DNA of 64,000 bases from Allomesorhizobium camelthorni (GTDB taxonomy: Bacteria > Pseudomonadota > Alphaproteobacteria > Rhizobiales > Rhizobiaceae), in NCBI RefSeq assembly GCF_011045125.1, contig NZ_JAAKZF010000008.1, forward strand, positions 62,001-126,000. The letters are read 5' to 3'. Both the position numbers and the translations under genes were made by a program. Numbering within the stretch: the first letter of the stretch is position 1; every line of letters starts with the position of its first letter. The notes beneath the pieces are model-generated. The model was given only the letters and a program-made list of their open reading frames with translations. It was not told where the DNA came from and searched no databases. Shown piece by piece: positions 58,836 through 64,000 of this stretch.

Positions 58836-59693
58836 TTACGTCAAGGAGGACCGCGCCGGCCATCCGCGCCACGCACGTCGCAACAGCAGCCATTGCCTGC
58901 GCCATGCGGAGAGTTCGGCGATCTGACGCAGCGGATCGAAGTCCGGCCGGCTCAGAAGTTTGAGATATGCGCCGGTCAACGCAAGCGGCAAATAGGCCGG
59001 ACGCAATGCCTGCGGCAGCTTGGATGCTTCCTGGTCGAAGGCGTTGAGATGCTCGTTTGCCAACGCGATCATGGCCGCGACTGCGCTTCGCGCGCCTGCA
59101 CCGCCATCGCCGGCAATGAATTCTTCCGGCGACGAGCCGGCAGCGGCGAGAATGTCGCGCGGCACGAAGCACTGGCCGCGCCCGCGGTGGATCGGCAGCA
59201 TCATGAGGAGCCCGGCAATGGCCTGGGCACACCCTGCCCTGCCCGCCAGTTGCGCACATTCCGGCGCGGCGCGTGGGTCGAGTATCATGGCCGAAAGCTG
59301 GATGATCGCGCCTGCCGTCTCGCCGCAATAGCCCTCGAGATCGGTTCGCGACGGCATCGGGTCGTCGTAGAGATCGAAAATCCGCGCATCGAGGTAATTT
59401 TCGAAGGCGGCCAAGGGCAACGCATGCTTCACGATTGTTTCAACCAGCGCGTCAGCGAGCGGATGTCCCGTTGCCGGGTTGCCGGCGGCGATCACGTCGC
59501 GCCACCATTGCAGCCTTATCTCGCCCGGCAGCGCTTCATGGATCCGGTCGCGCACCCCTACGATCTCGGCATTGAAGGCGTAGAGCGAAAGAAGCGCGTC
59601 GCGCTTATCGGCCGGTGCGTACAGCGCGGAAAGATAGCGATCGCGGTCGGCCGTGCGCACAGCCTGTATGACGATCTCGCCATTGCCGGCCAT
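58836..59693 (-). CDS. Squalene/phytoene synthase family protein, NDUFAF6-like
   Basis: The 285-residue protein has the isoprenoid synthase fold, with DRYLSALYAPADKRDALLSLYAFNAEI at the N-terminus. The aspartate-rich motifs of true synthases are degraded: the first region reads NAEIVGVRD. This matches the branch that includes human NDUFAF6, a complex I assembly factor, rather than a carotenoid or hopanoid enzyme. The next gene encodes a homologue of NDUFAF3, another complex I assembly factor, which supports this reading. The start shares a short spacer with that gene. Confidence 0.75.
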   Translation of the reverse strand: MAGNGEIVIQAVRTADRDRYLSALYAPADKRDALLSLYAFNAEIVGVRDRIHEALPGEIRLQWWRDVIAAGNPATGHPLADALVETIVKHALPLAAFENYLDARIFDLYDDPMPSRTDLEGYCGETAGAIIQLSAMILDPRAAPECAQLAGRAGCAQAIAGLLMMLPIHRGRGQCFVPRDILAAAGSSPEEFIAGDGGAGARSAVAAMIALANEHLNAFDQEASKLPQALRPAYLPLALTGAYLKLLSRPDFDPLRQIAELSAWRRQWLLLRRAWRGWPARSSLT

Positions 59694-59695
59694 TT

Positions 59696-60085
59696 TCAGT
59701 CGACAGCGATCAGGGCCGCCGCGACGGCGCGATCTTCGGCCAGAAGCACATTGTAGGTTCTGACCGCCGCTCCGGTGGACATCGCGTCAGCCGAGATATT
59801 GTTCTCCTTGAGAACGTCCCTGAGCGGCGCCGGCAGACGCCGGATGTCCTTGCCGGTGCCGACCAGCAGGATCTCGACCGCCTCCGCCTCGGCGAGGAGC
59901 CGGGCGAAGTCCGAGGGCTTCAGGTCCAGAGGGTTGGCAGGCTCCCAGGCATAGACGCCGGACGGCAGGCACAGGATCGAGCCGCGATGCGACATATCGG
60001 CAAAGCGGAAGCCGCCATTGCCATAGGCTTCGACCGGCGCCCGCCCCGGAAAATGCGCCTCGCGAACGACGATGCCCGCAGCCAT
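59696..60085 (-). CDS. Mth938-like/DUF498 protein, NDUFAF3-like
   Basis: The 129-residue protein belongs to the Mth938 family: GNGGFRFADMSHRGSILCLPSGVYAW, the EAVEILLVGTGKDIRRLPAPL block and AVRTYNVLLAEDRAVAAALIAV. The human homologue NDUFAF3 helps assemble complex I. In alphaproteobacteria the gene is commonly found next to secDF, as here, with the SecDF stop 5 bases before its start. It overlaps no gene and is followed after two bases by the NDUFAF6-like gene, so all are in one operon. Confidence 0.82.
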   Translation of the reverse strand: MAAGIVVREAHFPGRAPVEAYGNGGFRFADMSHRGSILCLPSGVYAWEPANPLDLKPSDFARLLAEAEAVEILLVGTGKDIRRLPAPLRDVLKENNISADAMSTGAAVRTYNVLLAEDRAVAAALIAVD

Positions 60086-60090
60086 GCCGG

Positions 60091-62646
60091 TCAGGGTTTC
60101 GACGGCTGCGCCGTCGTCGGAACCGGGGCCTTGCTTTCCGTGTCCATCATGCCGGGGCGCAGCTTGAACAGGATCAGCAGCGGACCGGCGACGAACACGG
60201 ACGAATAAGTGCCGAACAGGATGCCGAAGATCATTGCAAAGGTGAAGGACGCGATGACCTCGCCGCCGAATATATAAAGCGCAAACAGCGCCAGCAGCGT
60301 CGTCAGGCCGGTCAGCACCGTTCGCGACAGCGTCTGGTTCATCGAAAGGTCGAGCAACTCCGGGATCGGCATTTTCTTGTATTTGCGGAGATTCTCGCGG
60401 ACGCGGTCATAAACGACCACGGTGTCATTGATCGAATAGCCGACGATGGTGAGGATGGCCGCGATGCTGGTCAGATTGAACTCGATCCCGGCCACGACAT
60501 ATAGGCCGACCATGGCGATGACGTCATGCACCGTCGCGATCACGGCGCCGAGGCCGAACTGCCACTCGAAGCGTATCCAGATGTAGACCAGCATGGCGAC
60601 AAGCGAGGCGAGCACGCCCATCGTGCCGGCCCAAGCGAGTTCGCTGGAGACCGTCGGCCCCACCACCTCCACACGGCGGATATCGTAGTCATCTTCAAGC
60701 GCCATTCGCGCCTTCTGCAAAGCGGATTGTTCGGCATTGTCGCCGCCACCCTGCGACTCGATCTTGATGAGCAATTCGCGCTGCGAGCCGAATTCCTGGA
60801 CCTGGACGTCGCCGAGATTGAGTTCACCGAGCCGTGCGCGCACATCGCCAGCATCGGCCGCCGGCGCTTTTGCCTGCACCTCGATCAGCGAGCCGCCGAG
60901 GAAGTCGACGCCGTAATTCATGTCCTTGGTCATGAACAGAACCGCGGTGCCGATGGACAGAATGGCCGACAGCGTGAACGCGTATTTGCGCATCGACATG
61001 AACGGAATGCTGGTGTTGTCCGGCACCAGCTTTATGAAACCTTCCGGAATCTGCGTCGGCCGCGCGCGGCGCAACCAAAGCGCGATCATCCAGCGCGTGA
61101 AGGTGAAGGCGGTGAACACGGTGGTGACGATGCCGATGGCGAGCGTCACGGCAAAGCCGCGGACCGGGCCTGAACCGAGATAGAACAGGATGACGGCGGC
61201 GATGAAGGTGGTGACGTTGGCGTCGACCACGGTGGCGAGCGCTCGCGAGAAGCCGGCGTCGAGCGACTGCACGAGCGACCTTCCCGCGCGTCTCTCTTCC
61301 TTGACGCGCTCATAGATGATGACGTTCGAATCGACCGCCATGCCCATGGTCAGGATAATGCCGGCAATGCCCGGCATAGTCAGCGTCGCGCCGAGCACGG
61401 ACAGGAGAGCAATGATCATCGCGATATTGGCGATGAGCGCCAGGTTGGCGATTATGCCGAGGCTGCCATAGGCAACGACCATGAAAATGAGCACGAGCGC
61501 GCCACCGATCATGGCTGCGATCTCGCCGGCTGCGATCGAATCGGCTCCGAGGCTTGGACCGACAGTGCGTTCCTCGACGATGGTCAGATCGGCCGGAAGC
61601 GCGCCGGCGCGCAAAAGCACTGCCAGGTCATTGGCGCTTTCGACGGTGAAATTGCCGGAAATCTGGCCGGTTCCGCCGAGGATGGGTTCGCGGATCTGCG
61701 GCGCCGAGATGACCTGGTTGTCGAGAATGATGGCGAACAGCTTGCCGACATTCTGCTGCGTCGCCTGGCCAAAGCGTGAGGCGCCCTTGGAGTCGAAGCG
61801 GAAGGAAACGACGGCTTCGTTGGTGCGCTGGTCGAAGGTCGCCTGCGCATCGACGAGGTTCTCGCCCGAAACGATGACGCGGTTTTCGATCAGATACGGA
61901 ACCGGCGGATCGTCCTGCGAATAGAGCACCGACGAGCCGGCCGGCGGGCGGCCCTCGATCGCCTCCTGTACAGGCACGGTCTGGTCGACCATCTGGAAGG
62001 TCAGCTTGGCGGTTTGGCCGAGAATGTCCTTCAGCCGCTGCGGATCCTGCAGGCCCGGAACCTGGACGAGAATGCGGTCGACGCCCTGGCGCTGGATGAT
62101 CGGCTCGGTCGTGCCGAGTTCGTTGACGCGGCGACCGACGACTTCGATGGACTGGATCACCGCCGTTCCGACGCGGTAATCGATACCCTCGTCGGTCAGC
62201 GTGTAGCGCAGAAGGCCGGGTTCCGGCTCTTCGAGAGACATTTCGGTGATCGAACCGGTGCCGAACAGATTGGCGGCAACAGGTTGGACCAGGGCGTTCA
62301 GCGCTTCCTTAGCCTTCTCGACCTCGTTGGCCTCACGGATACGAACCTGGATAGTCCTGCCGGAGCCGGACAGCCCGGTATAGCCGATCCTGGCGTCGCG
62401 CAGCAGGGTGCGGATATCGTCGCGCGCCGACTGCAGGCGCTCATTGATAAGATCCTGCCGGTCGATGGCGAGCAGGATGTGCGAACCGCCCTGCAAATCG
62501 AGGCCGAGCGTCATCGAGCGCTTGGGCATCCAATCGGGAAGCGCATCGAGCGTCGATTGCGAGAACAGGTTCGGCGCAGCGAAGATCAGCCCAAGGAGGA
62601 CGACCGCCCAGATCGAAACCGTCTTCCAGCGCGAAAAATAGAGCAT
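60091..62646 (-). CDS. secDF: SecDF fusion, protein translocase subunits SecD and SecF
   Basis: The 851-residue protein joins SecD and SecF in one chain. SecD starts with MLYFSRWKTVSIWAVVLLGLIF and has the periplasmic P1 domain, then six helices including TMGMAVDSNVIIYERVKEE. SecF follows with NYGVDFLGGSLIEVQAKAP and the matching YSINDTVVVYDRVREN. Together about twelve helices are expected. The complex uses the proton gradient to pull exported proteins across the membrane. Fused SecDF is usual in Rhizobiales. It is transcribed after yajC. Confidence 0.96.
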   Translation of the reverse strand: MLYFSRWKTVSIWAVVLLGLIFAAPNLFSQSTLDALPDWMPKRSMTLGLDLQGGSHILLAIDRQDLINERLQSARDDIRTLLRDARIGYTGLSGSGRTIQVRIREANEVEKAKEALNALVQPVAANLFGTGSITEMSLEEPEPGLLRYTLTDEGIDYRVGTAVIQSIEVVGRRVNELGTTEPIIQRQGVDRILVQVPGLQDPQRLKDILGQTAKLTFQMVDQTVPVQEAIEGRPPAGSSVLYSQDDPPVPYLIENRVIVSGENLVDAQATFDQRTNEAVVSFRFDSKGASRFGQATQQNVGKLFAIILDNQVISAPQIREPILGGTGQISGNFTVESANDLAVLLRAGALPADLTIVEERTVGPSLGADSIAAGEIAAMIGGALVLIFMVVAYGSLGIIANLALIANIAMIIALLSVLGATLTMPGIAGIILTMGMAVDSNVIIYERVKEERRAGRSLVQSLDAGFSRALATVVDANVTTFIAAVILFYLGSGPVRGFAVTLAIGIVTTVFTAFTFTRWMIALWLRRARPTQIPEGFIKLVPDNTSIPFMSMRKYAFTLSAILSIGTAVLFMTKDMNYGVDFLGGSLIEVQAKAPAADAGDVRARLGELNLGDVQVQEFGSQRELLIKIESQGGGDNAEQSALQKARMALEDDYDIRRVEVVGPTVSSELAWAGTMGVLASLVAMLVYIWIRFEWQFGLGAVIATVHDVIAMVGLYVVAGIEFNLTSIAAILTIVGYSINDTVVVYDRVRENLRKYKKMPIPELLDLSMNQTLSRTVLTGLTTLLALFALYIFGGEVIASFTFAMIFGILFGTYSSVFVAGPLLILFKLRPGMMDTESKAPVPTTAQPSKP

Positions 62647-62700
62647 TGTGCCTCGTCAGTTCAGGCGTTCAGTCACGCATTGTTTCCGCTTTTAATGCGG

Positions 62701-63036
62701 TTATTTCTTGGCGTTCTGATTGGCCACAGGCTCGCCCTTGACGCGTACATCTGAGATGGTCGCCCGCAGCGCGGTGACCTTCATGCCGCCGAGATCAACC
62801 TCGAGTTCGCTGTCGTCGATCACCTTGGTGACCTTGCCGACGAGGCCGCCGCCGGTGACGACCGTGTCGCCGCGCCGGATCGCCGCCAGCATCTCGCCGC
62901 GCTTCTTCAACTGCTGCCGCTGCGGCCGGATGATCAGGAAATACATGATCACGAAGATCAGGACGAAAGGCAGGATGCTGATGAAAACATCGGGGGTTGC
63001 GCCGATGCCCTGGGCGTATGCCGGTGTCACGAACAT
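62701..63036 (-). CDS. yajC: Preprotein translocase subunit YajC
   Basis: The 111-residue protein has a single N-terminal membrane helix (FISILPFVLIFVIMYFLIIRPQRQQLKKR, with the conserved IRPQ motif) and a small cytoplasmic domain (GDTVVTGGGLVGKVTKVIDDSELEVDL). It joins SecDF in the holo-translocon. The ATG at 63036 follows AGGAG six bases upstream. It is the first gene of the yajC-secDF operon. Confidence 0.95.
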   Translation of the reverse strand: MFVTPAYAQGIGATPDVFISILPFVLIFVIMYFLIIRPQRQQLKKRGEMLAAIRRGDTVVTGGGLVGKVTKVIDDSELEVDLGGMKVTALRATISDVRVKGEPVANQNAKK

Positions 63037-63205
63037 GAAAACTCCTGAAATATGAAGGCCGAAAACGGTCCCGCCAAAGTTGGCGGGAATATAGTCGCTG
63101 GAGCCCGCTTTGCAACCGCGCATGCGGCTCAATACGCGGCTTTTCCGGCAGGATTCAGCGTGTTAGAGCGTTGCCATCATGATTAGCCGGACCGCGGATC
63201 GCCAA

Positions 63206-64000
63206 ATGAACGACAAGTCGCTCGAAACCCTGGCCGCCAAGCTCGACCTCCTGATCGAGGCGGTGACACGTCTGGCGCCTGGTAATGTGACGCCGACCGA
63301 CCTGTCCACGGCCGACTGCTTCGTCTGGGCCGCCGATCCTGGCCTGCTTGAGCCCGTGCATCGGGTGAACCGCGTCGACATCGGGCTGATCCGCGGCGTC
63401 GACCGCGTCCGCGACATACTTCTGGACAATACCGAGCGCTTCGCGGCCGGCTTCCCCGCCAACAACGTGCTTTTGTGGGGCGCGCGCGGCATGGGAAAAT
63501 CCTCGCTCGTAAAATCGGTGCATGCCGCGATCAACGCAGGGCGCAAGGATGCCGAGCCGCTGAAGCTGATCGAGATCCATCGCGAAGACATCGACACGCT
63601 GCCGAAGCTGATGGCGATCCTGAAAAACTCGCCGTTCCGTTTCATCCTGTTCTGCGACGACCTGTCGTTCGACCATGACGACACATCGTACAAATCGCTG
63701 AAGGCCGCGCTCGAGGGCGGCGTTGAAGGGCGACCGGCCAATGTCATCTTCTACGCTACGTCGAACCGGCGGCATCTCCTGCCGCGCGACATGATCGACA
63801 ATGAGCGTTCGACGGCGATCAATCCGTCCGAAGCGGTCGAGGAGAAGGTCTCGCTGTCCGATCGGTTCGGCCTGTGGCTCGGCTTCCACAAATGCTCGCA
63901 GGACGACTATCTCGACATGATCGACGGCTATGTCCGCTATCACGGACTGGAGATCGATCCCGAACAGTTGCGTGCCGAGGCGCTGGAATGGGCGACGACC
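63206..64000 (+). CDS. DUF815 family AAA-type ATPase, cut by window edge
   Basis: The 265 codons in the window are the 5' part of a DUF815 protein. After an N-terminal coiled segment (LETLAAKLDLLIEAVTRLAP) come the Walker A motif LLWGARGMGKSSLVK, the Walker B region FRFILFCDDLSFD and the sensor-like ATSNRRHLLPRDMID. The family is related to DnaC/CbbX-type AAA ATPases, with no settled function. Usual length is about 290 residues, so little is missing. The ATG at 63206 matches the family start; an in-frame ATG at 63179 would add nine residues. It is divergent from yajC. Confidence 0.88.
   Translation, partial: MNDKSLETLAAKLDLLIEAVTRLAPGNVTPTDLSTADCFVWAADPGLLEPVHRVNRVDIGLIRGVDRVRDILLDNTERFAAGFPANNVLLWGARGMGKSSLVKSVHAAINAGRKDAEPLKLIEIHREDIDTLPKLMAILKNSPFRFILFCDDLSFDHDDTSYKSLKAALEGGVEGRPANVIFYATSNRRHLLPRDMIDNERSTAINPSEAVEEKVSLSDRFGLWLGFHKCSQDDYLDMIDGYVRYHGLEIDPEQLRAEALEWATT

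Noticed and set aside
58836-59693. Carotenoid or hopanoid synthesis locus
   Set aside because: The aspartate-rich catalytic motifs are degraded and no desaturase, cyclase or HpnD/HpnE partner is adjacent. The pairing with an NDUFAF3-like gene fits a complex I assembly role better.

Overview
The window looks like part of an alphaproteobacterial chromosome from the order Rhizobiales, most likely a Mesorhizobium-like member of the Phyllobacteriaceae. The reasons are the high G+C content, the BA14K and DUF1127 proteins, the CCUCCUCCC-loop (cuckoo/CcsR-type) small RNAs, a fused SecDF next to YajC, and the abundance of TRAP, peptide-type ABC and hydantoinase genes. It falls into two parts. Positions 1 to about 48.85 kb are accessory: an integrase gene at the left edge, catabolic operons, curli genes and several gene remnants, ending at a 3' fragment of a radC-like gene. 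From about 48.9 kb to the right edge the genes look like conserved chromosome backbone.

Accessory part. Positions 1.6-3.4 kb hold an OsmC protein, a YCII protein and decayed sequence. Positions 3.4-10.8 kb (minus strand) form a TRAP-transporter and tetronate operon: DctP-DctQ-DctM, an SDR, a 41-residue small ORF, an LtnD-like dehydrogenase, OtnK kinase, OtnC decarboxylase and OtnI isomerase. Together these fit uptake of a four-carbon acid sugar such as L-threonate and its conversion to dihydroxyacetone phosphate. A divergent GntR regulator faces the operon. Positions 11.9-18.8 kb hold a second acid-sugar module. ApnO-like oxidoisomerase, a NanR-like regulator, a tartrate/isopropylmalate-type dehydrogenase and an aldehyde dehydrogenase lie on the minus strand. 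A RuBisCO-like protein and a second DUF1537 kinase lie divergently on the plus strand. This set matches the known D-apionate pathway.

Positions 19-20.7 kb carry two curlin-repeat proteins around a CsgH-like chaperone; both curlin genes have the same CTGAAC-N5-GTTCWG palindrome upstream. Positions 21.4-32.4 kb form an operon of peptide-type ABC transporter, short hydantoinase-A-like protein and two DUF917 proteins, beside a LuxR-type regulator. Positions 33.2-48.2 kb form a 13-gene minus-strand run. It contains an XRE-cupin regulator, a complete peptide-type ABC transporter, a GAF protein, HyuA, two HyuB proteins, a hydantoin/Asp-Glu racemase-like protein, an M24 peptidase and a medium-chain dehydrogenase. 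Two TTTAG-N5-CTAAA palindromes precede the regulator. The substrate of this operon cannot be read from the sequence.

Backbone part. This holds trigger factor, tRNA-Leu(UAG), BA14K, GDYXXLXY and DUF2157 membrane proteins. Next come tandem DUF1127 genes followed by six hairpins that display CCTCCTCCC in the loop, then TrmFO, a fatty acid hydroxylase/sterol desaturase family protein, homologues of the two mitochondrial complex I assembly factors NDUFAF6 and NDUFAF3, SecDF, YajC and the start of a DUF815 ATPase. The small-RNA array, the RuBisCO-like pathway and the two hydantoinase operons are the parts most worth following up. All calls come from reading the sequence, without database searches.
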